Source: Excoecaria cochinchinensis
Lineage: Eukaryota; Streptophyta; Magnoliopsida; Malpighiales; Euphorbiaceae
Direction of reading: 5' to 3'
Length of the DNA: 64,000 nt
Assembly: GCA_947683425.1 (NCBI GenBank)
Contig: CANTUQ010000055.1
Coordinates: 8,316,501 to 8,380,500, forward strand
A program made the translations under genes and the position numbers. Of this stretch, positions 8,977 through 20,520 are shown in pieces (the first letter of the stretch is position 1; every line of letters begins with the position of its first letter). The notes below the pieces were generated by a model. The model was not told where the DNA came from and did not search any database. It saw only the letters and a program-made list of their open reading frames with translations.

Positions 8977-11579
8977 TAGTTAATTAATTAAGTGAAAAAT
9001 TTAGAAAAGGGTAGCTCATGCCTTGTAATATATGAATTAGAATCAATTTTTCTTATTTTAATTTTTAATTTATTAATTTGGGTATATATTAATATGAAAA
9101 TTTTATTGGTGACTTATAGGTACTGCGATTGGATGAAATGCTGCTAAATATAATAAGTATATGTACTTTTAATTTAAGTATTGTATAATTTAATATATTT
9201 TTATTATATTAGAATTATTGTGAACTTATTGTACAAAATTATTGTGAACTTTTATATATTGCTAAATAGTATTATTTAGTTTGGATTAGTATTTTTTATA
9301 GTATTTTTTAAGTATTATACAGTTTAATTTACTTTTTTAGTATTATATTTTTTAAATTAATAGTAATATTGAAAATATTGTATAATTATTATTTACATAA
9401 ATTAAATTAAATTTTGGATGTAATAATAATAATAATAAAAAATTAAATCAAAATTGTAATATTAAATTAAAAATAATATTAACAGTATAATATTTTTAGC
9501 GACGGAATAGCGACGAATTTTCCGTCGCTAATAATTATTTATGCGACTATTTTTAGAGTTATTTAGCGACTGAATTTTATTTTTAGTGACTGAACTAAGG
9601 ATTAGTCGCAAATTTTTTGCGACGGAGCTAATAGCGACTGTTAGTCGTCGCGTCGCTAAAAGTCATTAGCGACGAAAAAAGCTCAATTAGCGACGAAAAT
9701 GTCCGTCGCTAATTAACTATTTTTTTGTAGTGGGATATCGATCACGACGGCAACACCCGCGCCGGGTCAGGCACCTCTAGAAGGGAGCCCATCAGGTCCC
9801 TGGCAAGGACTGACCTCCTACCCGCCTTCGATGATGCCACTTTGAGGCAACTTGAAGGTACCCCCATCACCGTTAGAGATATGCATACCATTCTCAGCGA
9901 TTTTACTAAGAGCATTATCCAGACGCTCAAGAAGGACAAAATGCCAGAAACTTCTGAAAGAGTTCATGAGGACTATCCCATGGACAAAGACTTTAGAAGG
10001 AGGAGAAACAAGGGAATTTCCATTAACGAGCCGAGAGCCCACGAAACGGGGCGACGCTGCGTCGAGACCCCCGGAAGGTATGACAAGGGAAAGGAGATAA
10101 TGCTATCTGGTAGAGACTCTGACTACCTATCCACTGAATCTCCCGTTTCGCTTAACGAGGATGACTGGACCTACATGTGCACACCTAGTCGTGGTGATTC
10201 CAGAAGGTCGCCACCGGAGTCTGTCACTATCGCTATGAGCAAAGGGGACAAGTGGTTGAAGCGAAAACTGAAGCAGTTCGGCTTGACAAGCTCCAAAAAG
10301 GACACGCTCAAGGAAAACATCCGCAAGACCACGACATCCCCATTTTGCCGAGAAATAATGGAGTCCAAGTTGCCTCCTAGGTGGAAGGACGACAGGATGG
10401 ACAAATATACGGGTAAGATCGATCCCACTGCTCACTTAGCTAAATTCCTGATAAAAGTGCAGGCACACACTCGCAACGAGATGGTTGCCTATCGAATTTT
10501 CCCCACCACCCTTGGGGGAGAGGCCTCGAGGTGGTTTTACGGACTACCCCAGGAATCGATCATCTCTTTTTGGCAGCTTAAGGAGCTTTTTACTTCACGG
10601 TTCGAAATAAAGACGCGCACACCAAGGTCAGAAAATGGCTTGGGCGATTCCTACCAGCGCTCCGACGAAAGCCTTAGAGATTACGCCAACAGGTTTCAGG
10701 CCGCTATGACCGAGGCAAAGAACCTAAGCGTCGAAAAGGCGGCAACCGCCTTAGCTGGGTGCACTATTAATCGCCCTCTGCTTGAATCTACAGCCGCAGC
10801 AACTCCTGTAGATTTTTACGACCTGATGGAGTGGGCCAAGCAACACACTCAGCTAGGTGAGGCCTCGAGGTCTGGTGGGAGGAGAAAGACCAGTGTGATG
10901 GACAGATTACGGCATCCAGACGAAAGGCCCTTCATCAGCACACGAATATCCGACCGCCTGGGAAGCAATCCGAACGGACCAAAGAGCGCGCAACACCTGG
11001 GCAAACGAAAAAAGTCTAAGAGCGAATTTCCCAGTGGAACGGATGACCCGGTGCCCCAGAACTCCACCCCACTCAGCGTCAGTCCCTCCAAAGTGCTGAT
11101 GTGGATCAAGAGAAATCACCGCAGAGTCAACTGGCCTAGAAATCTATCCGATCGGAGCCGGCACAGGAGAGACCAGCGGTTGTATTGCGAATTTCAAAGA
11201 GACGTCAGTCATTCTACTGACGAGTGCCATTCGCTGCATAAAGAAATCAAGCGGCTCGTGCAAAAAGGGGCCCTCAAAAATTTCGTCAGACCAACCAGAG
11301 GGGCAAGTCCCTGTCGACGGCTGGATCATGAAAAACAGTACGCTGATTCAGATGATGAGGACGAGCGCAGAAATTCGAGAAATAAGGTGGGCCCAAGTAA
11401 GCCGTCTATAGCGTCGATCAACGTCATTGTCGGAGGATCCTCCTACGAGCAAGAGCTCTCCAAGAAGAAAAAGGGGAAAGAAATTTACCTCATGCCATTG
11501 AACAGCTCCCACCGGTCACCGTATTCGGCGTGGATGCACGGGATATCATGTTCCCTAAGCTCGCATTAATAACTTTGAT

Positions 11580-11972
11580 GTGAGAAGGATTCTTGTGGAT
11601 AATTACAGCGCCGTCAACGTGCTTACATTATGGGCGTATAAGGCAATGGGACTGCCGAGAGAAGAGTTGAAGCCGAGCGCCCCGCCGCTGATTGGCTTGG
11701 GCAATGCCACTGTCCCAGTGATAGGATCGGTGGATTTCTTCGTCGAACTCGACCAGGGGACGATCACTCGCACCTGTAAGGTAACTTTCATGGTAGTTGA
11801 TATTCTCTTTGCCTATAACGCCATTTTTGGCAGGCCCTTGCTCTCTCAAACTGGAGCTGTCACCAGTGTGTGCTTAATGGTGATGAAAATCCCAACCGAA
11901 CGGGGCGTCGCCATCATAAGAGGCAAACAGAAGTCATCACGAGAGGCTTATGTTGCCATGATCAGCAATTGA
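11580..11972 (+). pseudogene. G1 aspartic protease domain, degenerate
   Basis: A retropepsin-like segment that aligns with the G2 protease: DVRRILVD..., LTLWAYKAMGLP, then TFMVVDILFAYNAIFGRPLLSQTGAV and a final MKIPTERGVAIIRG. The active-site loop is VDNYSAV where G2 has VDDGSTV, so the conserved Gly of the D-x-G motif is lost and activity is unlikely. It lies out of frame with gag, beyond the frameshift. Nothing resembling reverse transcriptase follows the stop at 11970. Confidence 0.8.
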
Positions 11973-13444
11973 AGGGGGTATCTTGACTAATCGGCGCAGG
12001 GTTAGAGGGTCGTGAGACCCGTTTACGACCCAGGGAGGACAAGAGCCCGGACAGACGTACCTCTCAACTCACCCAAAATTCGAGAAAGTCTTAACCACCT
12101 GGGCGAACGGTTTTATCTAGGATTGATGATACTCTCGATCCTAACGACCCGAACCCAAGGATAGGACATCCGCAGGAGCCACGACGCCGAGACACCTAAA
12201 AAACACTGTTTGTAAAAATTTTGCAATTGCTCAATCAATAAAGAGGCTTTTTCTTTTATCTTTGTCCAAATTATGTATGACATATAACTTATGCGCTAGA
12301 CTTGACGTTTATCTCAGGTCGAAGATGCAAAAATTACGATTTCTTTTCCTTAATGGATAAAGCCATCCGTTAGGATCGATGTAATTCCCGATCCCGAAAT
12401 GCGGAGTGAACAAACCTTTCGACAGTTTGACAGCTAGGATCGGCGATTATCCCGATCTGAAGACACGAAAGTTGCTGTTCGCCTGTTTACAAAATGAAGA
12501 CCTCCGTTAGGAGCGACCAGGAGGATTTCACCTCCCTGACTCGATTATGCAATTTTTATGCAACTTTACGAGTATTACTTAGCTCGATTATGCAATTTTT
12601 ATGCAATCTTTATGAGTATTACTCAGCTTGATAATGCTATTTTTATGCAATCTGAAGGGCTTATACGCATGACTCGACGTCCATCCCGAGCCAAAAATGC
12701 AAAAGTTGGAACTCATTTTTCTGCAGGTACAATGCAAACCGTTAGGGTCGATGCAATTCCCGATCCCAAAATACGGAACAAAGTAGACCTCCCGACAGTT
12801 CGACTGTTAGGATCGACGATCATCCCGATCCGAGGATGCGAAAGACACGAACTTTATGCCGATCGCATCCATTAGGATCGGCTATATTTTGATCCAAAAG
12901 TACGGAAGGCGCTTTGATCGTGGCAACTTATCCGCTAGATTCGACGTCTATCCCGAATCCAAGACGCGACCACTAAGGTCAGATTGAGATATATGTTTCT
13001 CTCAAGATGAGTGTCATGCAACGGTCATGAGCCAGAATGCAAATTGCACACTGACTTAATGATCGAAACTATTCGCCAAATTCTAAGCCTGACTCAGAGT
13101 AGCCCCGAATAGCCGACCGATCCTGCATCCTAAGCCAGTTCAGGCAAATTGGCCGTTGGGCTTAAGAAATCACTCCAGTTCAGGAAGTCTTCTCGGTTTA
13201 TTGATTTATTTCACAATAGCAAGTTATATGCACTTTAGTGAACTTTGCAAATTTCATGCAACTTTACAAATCATATCTTGAGATTTGTCAAATAAATGCA
13301 AGTCCACAGGTTTTTGGCTTTGACAAAATTTAGTTGTCATTATTCATGCTTTATGCAGAAAAAAGACCATTTTATTGAGTAAAATTGGATGTACAATTCA
13401 CAACAATGGACTATACAAGAAAAGAGCTAATCTAAGTTCCTAAC
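11973..13444. repeat. Diverged tandem-repeat spacer of G1
   Basis: The sequence is built from decayed repeats of a block holding CGACGTCTATCCCGA, TTAGGATCGATG, ATTCCCGATCCC and GACAGTTCGACTG. Block starts are near 12295, 12667 and 12931. A shorter 43-44 bp tandem pair occurs at about 12540-12626 (CTCGATTATGCAATTTTTATG). No coding frame is convincing. It lies where pol would be expected, between protease and antisense gene. Satellite-like repeats in this position are known from Tat/Ogre-type elements. Confidence 0.65.
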
Positions 13445-16070
13445 CTAACTCTCTATATCTACAATAATTGCATCGGCAGAGGTCGGGGGCTGGCTGTCGG
13501 AAGGCTCTGTGCTTGGCTTCACAACCGCATGAGGGTGATCGACATCCGTCGCCACCAGGGACTCGTCGGCAGCCTGAGAGGGACCGACAGCGTCTAGGGA
13601 AAGCTCAGATGCTCCCTCGGAGACAGGCTCGGCGGATAGACTCGGCTCGGCTTCTCCTGCTGGAGGCGCAATCGGCTCAACCTCGACAGGCAAAGGACCT
13701 CCCTCCGAAGATCTCTCGGCTGCTTCCTCTCTCGGGGGCTCCTCCTCATCTTCACTTGAAGGAGGATCGGGTAGGGACACTGGATCCTCCATCCAGATAA
13801 GGTCGGCATCAGGAAAATGCCTTCCAGCTTCATAAATTAAGTGCGAAAGCAACGTTGCCTGTGCCTCTGCTAGTTGGTCGAGAAGTTGTTCCCTTTGAGA
13901 GGCGAGCTCTGCGTCGTTCTCCTTCCAGGATGCTTCCTTCTCCTATACAGACGTCCTCAGCGCCTCCCTCTCGGTGCGCAACTCGTCGCACTCTGCCCGA
14001 GCTTAGTCTCTCTCCGTCCTCAGTTTGGCTTGCTCCAGCTTGAGTTTAACATTGTCTTCGCTCAGCTCCTGGCACTCAACATCCAAAGTGTTCATTCGCT
14101 GCTCGAACCTCTGACACTGGGCACTATCGGCAGCCAAGCAAGCAACGTCTCCTTTCAACCGGTCCACTTCAGACTGGCGAGCCTTTAGCTCTTGTGCACT
14201 TTGAGCAGCCTCCCTCTTCGACTCTTGCACCTCCGACCGAAGGGTGGAGTACTCCTTTTTCAGAGAAACTACCTCCGATCGAAGATTTGAGACCTCCTTC
14301 CGAGCAGAGTCATTGCTAGCGTCGGCTCCAGCGCATAGCCTAGCAGCATCTTCAGCCTTCCCCTTCTGCACATGTGCCATGCCATGAAGGCGCTAGCCCC
14401 TTCTAGCCAACTAAGACAACAAAAAAACATTTCATTAGCGGGGGTCGAAAACTTCGTTATGTCTTATGTGATGACAGAGTAAATCCTTACCTCCATGACC
14501 TGGCTGCAGAACATGCTACGCTCCCGTGAAAGCAAGTCGACGTCGTTCATATCCCTGAAGTCGCCTTCCTGGAGCATACCCCGGCAAACGTGACTGGCCA
14601 CTTGCCCGATCGACCACTCACTGCCAAAGTTCTCCTGCAAGAACTCCCTCATGGGCTTCGGATGCTTATCGCTTCGACGGTGTGGCTCACTTTGCGCAAC
14701 GGCTTTGCCCTTAGCGGCCACTCGAGCGTCTACCTTGGCCACTATCTCTGTGACTTTCTTCTGGGTTTTCTCCTCCATCTGCCTTTGTGCGGCCTCATCC
14801 AAGCGTGCCGGCCTCCCCTGGGCCGTCTCCCTTAAAGTTTGAAGGACGGGAAGGGAAACAGATTCAGGCTCCTCCTCCTCCTCTACTTCGCTCCCCAAGA
14901 TTTTCTCCCTCCGCTTCGTTTGACCTTCCTTACTCGGTCGAGGCGCCGGTGGTTCAGGGATGACTGTGGGTATGCTGGGCACTAAGGTAGTTATAGCTAC
15001 AGGGACTGAAGCAGAAACCCCCGGAGCAGTAGCGAACAACAGATTGGCGGGAGGGGGCACCGCAACAGTGGAAGCGCCCGACGGCCCATGCCTGGCCTCC
15101 ACCTCTGACGCCTTAATGAGCTTCCGCCTTTTGCTACCTTCTTTGGCTTTCAGGTTGGCCCCTCTCTTGGCAGCAACCCGACTGCCCAACTCTAGAGTAA
15201 TGTCGTTCCCTCCGGCCATTTTAGCTGCAACAACAAAAGCACAAGCAAGATAAGTTTTTCTTTAAATCACATATTTCATGCAAAATGCAATGCATGGTTG
15301 ATGTTTTATGCCAATGTTGGTCTACTCCAATCCTAATGCTCACGTTCTGCATTCTCGGCAGCTTCGGAGCTAGAAGAGCCGAATAATGTGGTCAGGAGAA
15401 AGCTAGACTGGTAAGGCTCTCCATGCCTACTCACGGCGTCCATCAATTTCTTGATATCGCCTTCATACATGGGCTGACCGGCAGCTAGGTCCTTCAAGAC
15501 GTTGGCTCCAGCCGATCGGGTCAGGCGCACCCCAAATTCGCCAATCATCCCCAACAAAAAATATCTCTCCTTATACCCCTTCATTGAGGTGGGGATGTAC
15601 GTGAGCTTCTTCTTTTGGCGGCTAGTGAAAAAATATTCCATCCCATCGCTCCGGCCCGATATGTAGAAGAAATGGGTGAAAAGGTCCAAAGTTGGAGCCA
15701 CCCCCTCTATTTTGCAGAGGATTTTGAAGCAAGCCACTGACCTCCACCCGTTCGGATGTAGCTGATTTGGGGCGATCCCATACCCCTCTAGTATCGCCGT
15801 CTCGAAGGCGCCTAGCGGGAACCTCAAGCCTGCATCTAGGCTCCAAAGGTGGTAGATAAACCATTCATTGCCATCCTTTCCGAAGGGCCCCTCCGTCACC
15901 GCCATGGAGTCAGGACATCGCATCACAGACATGTCATCGGGGAACCCATATTTGGCAGGGATCTAGGCTACCTCCCCAGAAGTCAAGCGAGAGCACAACT
16001 CAACTGCTGGCTTATCTCTATATCCCTCCATGAAACTCCTGTCTAATACCTCGCCATTGCTGGAAGCCAT
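13445..16070 (-). pseudogene. G1 antisense three-exon gene (PF04195-like plus coiled coil)
   Basis: Exon 1 starts at the ATG at 16070 (MASSNGEV) and ends at 15344. Intron 1 is 15343-15225 (GTGAGC...TTGCAG). Exon 2 is 15224-14491. Intron 2 is 14490-14411 (GTAAGG...CTTAG). Exon 3 is 14410-13445. Exon 1 holds GLRFPLGAF, YGIAPNQLHPNGWRSVACF and GVAPTLDLFTHFF, the pattern of the family called putative gypsy type transposon (PF04195-like). Exon 2 is Ala/Pro/Lys-rich with FGSEWSIGQVASHVCRGML. Exon 3 is a long heptad-rich coiled coil ending in an acidic, Pro-rich tail. In-frame stops at about 15960, near 14395, and at 14002 and below make this copy a pseudogene. The role of these antisense proteins is unknown. 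Confidence 0.8.
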
Positions 16071-16320
16071 CTTTAACAAAGGAAAAGTGGGGAAAATATG
16101 CAAATTTCTAACTTCTATGAGGATGAATGCAGGGGAAAAAATGAAAGGCAAAGAGGAAGCGAGAAAGCAAAAGAAGAGGAATCACTTACTTGGTAAAAAA
16201 GGCTTAGAAAATTTGAGGGAAAAGCAAAGAATGATTGCTGAAGTCTGGAAGTCGAGAAAGCAGTTTGGCAGAGCTTCGCTAGGGATTGTAAAAAGTAAAG
16301 AAGAAATTATTTTGAAATCC

Positions 16321-16332
16321 CCTATTTATAGG
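16321..16332 (-). promoter_or_regulatory. Antisense TATA box of G1
   Basis: On the minus strand CCTATAAATAGG lies about 250 bp upstream of the antisense ATG. The identical 12 bases occur at the matching place in G2 (50561-50572), supporting a dedicated promoter for the antisense gene. Confidence 0.6.
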
Positions 16333-16601
16333 CCAGAGCTTCCGGAGCACGCCAACCGACTCGCCACTTGAAGAATGCCACGTGTTAAAGATATTATGGC
16401 TGTACGCAGAACGAAGCGTCACCCTCGGAGCACACGCAGCATTAAATGAAAATAGCTGTCCAGGCAAACGTGTCTTTTTAGAAAAAGCGCCTCACAAATT
16501 CAAAAATCCCGCCAACGCGCGCCTTCGGGTCGAAAAAATTCAGAATTGACTCCATCCGAATGGGGCTATAAAAGGCAAATCCATGCCCGATCGGACCTGT
16601 T

Positions 16602-16614
16602 GAGGGGGGACAAG
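16602..16614 (+). promoter_or_regulatory. G1 polypurine tract
   Basis: GAGGGGGGACAAG lies immediately before the 3' LTR. The same tract in G2 is expanded to 14 G. Confidence 0.8.
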
Positions 16615-17381
16615 TGATAACACAGCAAAAATCATTTGCTCTAAGGCCCATCCAGTTGGCCCACTTAACTGGCAAGGCCCAAGGCCCAACAACTAAGAGT
16701 AGCAGGCACGAGCTCCTAGGCAGCGCATACGCCCGATCGGCTGATGTAACCGCCAGTCCCATCAGCCGCCTGACACAAGGCAGCGCCTATGCCTACCACC
16801 TGCTCCCTATCATGTCGCCGAATACCTACTCTGACTGCCAGTAATCACTCCCCAGGCACTCAAGTGCCCCTCAATCATCTCATATAAATAGCCCAGCCAA
16901 CGATGGTTCCAGGTATTGAAACTCTAGCATTCTCTCTCTAAAAGCACATTCTCTCTCTAAGCTACTAACTTAAACTTCGGAGTGCTTACGCCTGGTCCGA
17001 CCGGCCACTTCTCACTGCAGGGTTTTCTCATCCGATCGGCTCGTCCTCTCCTTTTCAGATAAAGACACACTACAAAAAAAACATGAATTAGCGACGGCAA
17101 TTTTCGTCGCTAATCCCTTGAATTCCGTCGCTAATCACAATTAGCGACAAGACGACTAATAGTCGCAAACCCAGCTGTCGCTAAATTTTTGCGACTAAAA
17201 TCGAAAACGGTCGCTAAAAATAGCGACGGAAAAAAATCGTCGCTAAAAACAAAAATTCAGTCTCTAATTAACTCGTAAGAGGGGGAGTTTAAGAAGTTTT
17301 AGCGACGGATTTTTCGTCGCTATTCCGTAGCTAAAAAATATTAAATTTTTTAATATTATTTTCTATTTAATTAATTAATTA

Positions 17382-17420
<39 letters not shown>

Positions 17421-18741
17421 ATCAAAAACTTAATTTATATAAATAATAATTATGCAATATTATTAACAATGCTATAAATTTAAAAAATATAATACCATAG
17501 ACTCAAAATATCCGAGTTTCTTTAATAAAATAAAATTAAAAATTAATTTACACATAATTAAAACTATATTAAATAATATACACTCATGGCCACTATTATA
17601 AAATATTTAAAAATTACAACAAAAAAAATACTTTATAAAATCTTGAAATATCGATGGAATGCCGCCACTTTGGATCTTTAATTATTTCACGAACCACCTA
17701 ATTTATAAATTATGAGAAAACATAAAATTAAAGTTAACAACAAATAGCAAATAATATAAAATTGTAACAACACCAATTGTAGCTCTGAATCACCCACAGT
17801 TGTTCTCCAATGCAAGCATTTGTTAAAATCAAATGCTTTTTAAAGCATGCTCATAATTCCACAAACTTATACACATGCCTTATACACATATTTAGCCGTA
17901 ACAATTTCACAAACTTAACACATGCATTATACACATATTCCACAAACCTAACACATGCCTTATACACATATCCGTATTAGTTACTCTATGCATCCCTTCA
18001 GTATCAATTTTCTTCACTCAATAACACAGTTCATCTTACTCGTTAATTTCTATTATGTTAATTATAGATAAATTTTAATGTCCCAAGTTTCTTTTATACC
18101 CTAACTCAAAGCTTTGCTCATTCATCAAAAATAAATAGTAAAGAATTAGGTAACAAGTTAAATCTATTAATATACATATTCACCCAATTAAATCTAATAT
18201 TGTGCAGAAAATACATATAAATGATCAGTCTTTTGATTTAGCTGTAAAAATTCAAGAATGTCCATCATGAGTTCTCAACTTTAAGTAAATTGAGATTTGA
18301 GTATATGTTCTCTTTAGCTTTACTTTCTCTTACTTGACAGAAACAAATAACAAAATAACAAGGCAAGCAGGATAGATAGAAAAGGAAAAGAAAGAACAAA
18401 AAACTTCATTACAACAGTGGTAAGCACATATTCTAATCCAACTTCAATAGAACATACATTTATATATATATAAATTAGAAAATGTAAAATATTAATCATT
18501 TAACAAGAAACAAAAGGTCCACGTTTAGAAAGAAAAACTCCAGGAACACAGGACAAGTTACAGATCTTTATAGGAATTATAGTATATAGCAAAAACTAAA
18601 AAACATTCAGCAAAACAGATAGATCTTCATCTGATATGCCAAAATTATAATGATATAGTATTACACAGCACACAAGAAAATGTTGCACCACTGAATATAA
18701 AATGATTGTGTAAATAAATAAAGAGAAAGAGAGAGAAATAC

Positions 18742-18849
18742 CGAGTAGTGAAGGAACTGGAGACTTTAGGGGAGCGTTTATTAATAGAAGAAGAAATAGA
18801 ATTCTCAGAAACCATTTCTTTGGTTTGTCTTCTTCTCTTCTCTTCTCTT
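18742..18849 (-). pseudogene. Captured first coding exon in CACTA-2, unidentified
   Basis: On the minus strand an acceptor (TTTTGCCTTCGTAG) opens a 108-nt exon, with an ATG at 18815 in the context AAAGAAATGG. The frame starts MVSENSISSSINKRSP and is Ser-rich for 24 codons plus two bases. A donor GTATTTCTCTC follows. An upstream leader exon ends at 19019, with intron 19018-18850 (GTAAGC...CGTAG). This looks like the 5' end of a host gene captured by the transposon. I do not recognise the protein; it might also be the transposon's own leader. Confidence 0.45.
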
Positions 18850-19018
18850 CTACGAAGGCAAAAAAAATATTGAGAAAAATAGTGACATTTTATAATTAAA
18901 ACAATATAATCCATAAAATTAACAATTAATATCATCCCCAATAATTAAAACCTCTATAATTCCATAACCAATATATATATATTAAAATTAAAACTTGGAG
19001 GAATTAAGAAAAGCTTAC

Positions 19019-19480
19019 AGCCAAATAAGGGAAGAAAGGGGTGAGGTTGACGGAGGTGCGACGCGACGGGCTGGGGTGGGAGGCGGTGGCGAGGCAGCTG
19101 GGCTCCAGAACTGGTCGCGCGAGGGCTGGGATCTAGATCTGGGCGCTCAACGGACTGGGGTGGGAGCTGGTGGCGACGACGGCGCGACTGGGTGGGAGGT
19201 GGTGGCGAGGCGACTGGTCTCCGGAACTGGGCGCGAGAACGGCTGGGCTCTGGATCTGTGCGTGCGACGGGCTGGGGTGGGATCTGTTGTCGCGCGAAGA
19301 GAGAGGAAGATGGAGAGAGGACCGGCGACAACAACGGTGGAGGAAGAGGGCAGAGATGATGGAAACGTAGAGGGGCAAACGGGGGCTTGGTTCAACGGGA
19401 AAGAAGAAAAGAAAAGAGAAAGGAAAAAAAGGAAAAAGATGAGAGAAAAAGGCTTAGGTTAGGGCAGATTTTTATGCCCA
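19019..19480 (-). other. GC-rich leader-like exon in CACTA-2 with internal duplication
   Basis: A strongly GC-rich island on the minus strand ends at a GTAAGC donor (19018). It contains two diverged direct repeats of roughly 115 bp, each with CCCACCCCAG, a CAGATC block, GCCCAG and TCGCCACC. Open frames on both strands are low-complexity Pro/Ser/Arg or Gly/Arg and are not credible proteins. Confidence 0.5.
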
Positions 19481-20520
19481 AAAATTCCCTTTGTATCATT
19501 CACTTAAATCATTTAATTTTTTTTAAGTATACTTATTATTTTAGACAATATTTTCCTTTTTATTCATTAAATAAATAAACTTTAATTAATTTAATTTAAT
19601 TATTTATTTATCAGAGCATTATAATATATACATGCATATATTAATTTATTCATTTTAATTTAATTATTTATTTGTATATATAATTTATTTAGTCAAAGTT
19701 ATTAATTTAAAATCCTAAGATAATATCAACACATCTTTCTTAATAAATTTATTTATTAATTTTAATTTCAGTTCACCCATCTAATATTTTAATTAAATTT
19801 TTAAATAATTAAATAATAAAAAATTTAGTTTAGACAAATTAAAAATAAAATCCATAATATAAAACAATTACAAGCCAAAAAAAATACAATTAAAAAATGT
19901 ATATCAATCAATAAAAGTACTAAAAAATTATTAAATATAATTTATTGTGTAAAGCAAAACTATTAAAAATAATTAATAACCATAAGCATGTATGAATATT
20001 TTTATTAATATTATAATACTTAGTAAAATGAAAAATAAAAAATATATATAATTTTAAAAAAATTTAATTAAAATAGTGACGGATTTTTAGTCGCTATTCT
20101 GTCGCTAAAGTATAAATTAAATTTCTAAAAAATGTTCTCATAATTAAAAATTTGAAAATATTTTAGCGACGGAATTTTTTGTCGTTATTTCGTCGGTAAA
20201 ATTTAGACCAAATTAAAAATTCACGTTTTCGCGACAGATTGAAAAAACTGTCGCTAATCCATCGCAAAATAGTGACGGAATTTTTTTAGTCGCTAAATTT
20301 AGTAGCAAAAAAGGCGCCAGTATTTGCCTGCAAAAATTAGCGACTGTTTCTTTATTTCCGTTGCTATTTAGTCGCTAAAATTGAAAAAATGCATTTTTGC
20401 GACTAATTCTCAAAACAGTCTCTAATCAGTCGCTAATTAGCGACGAAAATATGGCCGTCGCTAATTTTGATCGCTAATTCATGTTTTTTTTGTAGTGACA
20501 TTTCAAGTTTTATCACTAAC

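Larger units (their letters stand above)
6489..9732 (+). mobile_element. CACTA-1, non-autonomous, carrying an RPN13 exon
   Basis: The element is bounded by CACTACAAAAAAA and TTTTTTTGTAGTG, the CACTA (En/Spm) terminal repeats, with the 3-bp duplication GGA at 6486-6488 and 9733-9735. Both ends carry many subterminal copies of TTAGCGACGGA and its inverse TCCGTCGCTAA, the type of array bound by CACTA transposase-related proteins. No transposase can be seen in 3,244 bp. The interior holds a CT-rich leader-like segment with a splice donor, long intron-like AT-rich sequence, an exon of a host proteasome gene and a TA-rich hairpin. It is inserted in the 14th codon region of G1 gag. Confidence 0.93.
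6448..11569 (+). pseudogene. G1 gag, split by CACTA-1
   Basis: The ATG at 6448 is followed by 13 codons, then the 3.2-kb CACTA-1. The same frame resumes at about 9736 and runs to 11569. The product would be the retrotransposon capsid polyprotein. A Retrotrans_gag-like domain lies at about 10370-10700, with PTAHLAKF, FPTTLGGEASRWFYGLP and SFWQLKELFTSRF. Near 11187 a zinc-binding-like cluster CEFQRDVSHSTDEC corresponds to CEFHRDFGHLTDEC in G2 but has lost its first His (Gln here). A frameshift near 11495 makes the last residues read out of frame before the stop. The gene is dead as it stands because of the insertion and the frameshift. Confidence 0.85.
17068..20497 (-). mobile_element. CACTA-2, non-autonomous, inserted in the G1 3' LTR
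   Basis: The element begins CACTACAAAAAAAACATG and ends with the exact inverse CATGTTTTTTTTGTAGTG. The 3-bp duplication ACA is at 17065-17067 and 20498-20500. Dense TTAGCGAC / GTCGCTAA subterminal motifs occur in the outer 250-450 bp at each end. It spans 3,430 bp with no transposase. On the minus strand a GC-rich leader-like exon, a short intron and a coding exon can be read. An (ATT)n run lies at about 17386-17419. Confidence 0.93.
5966..20515 (+). mobile_element. Gypsy element G1, non-autonomous, with two nested CACTA elements
   Basis: Both ends are LTRs (460 bp and about 468 bp) beginning TGATAACACAGC and ending TTTTATCA. The target duplication CTAAC is at 5961-5965 and 20516-20520. Without the two CACTA insertions the element is about 7.9 kb. 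Its content in order is 5' LTR, primer site, gag, protease, a tandem-repeat spacer, an antisense multi-exon gene, polypurine tract and 3' LTR. No reverse transcriptase, RNase H or integrase is visible. The gag type and additional antisense gene point to the Tat branch of Ty3/Gypsy (inference). By eye the LTRs differ at about 20 sites (near 4%), so the insertion is not recent. Confidence 0.92.
16615..20515 (+). repeat. G1 3' LTR, interrupted by CACTA-2
   Basis: The LTR occupies 16615-17067 and resumes at 20501-20515 after CACTA-2 and its duplicated ACA. Its extra 8 bp relative to the 5' LTR comes from a duplicated GGCCCAAGGCCCAA segment near 16676. The TATA box CATATAAATAGCCC is preserved. Confidence 0.9.

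Noticed and set aside
8637..8987. A 116-codon frame with long Ile-Tyr repeats
   Set aside because: It is a translation of the (TA)n microsatellites and the hairpin.
18954..19462. Pro/Ser-rich and Gly/Arg-rich frames in CACTA-2
   Set aside because: They are the product of a GC-rich, internally duplicated segment and have no domain or consistent frame.
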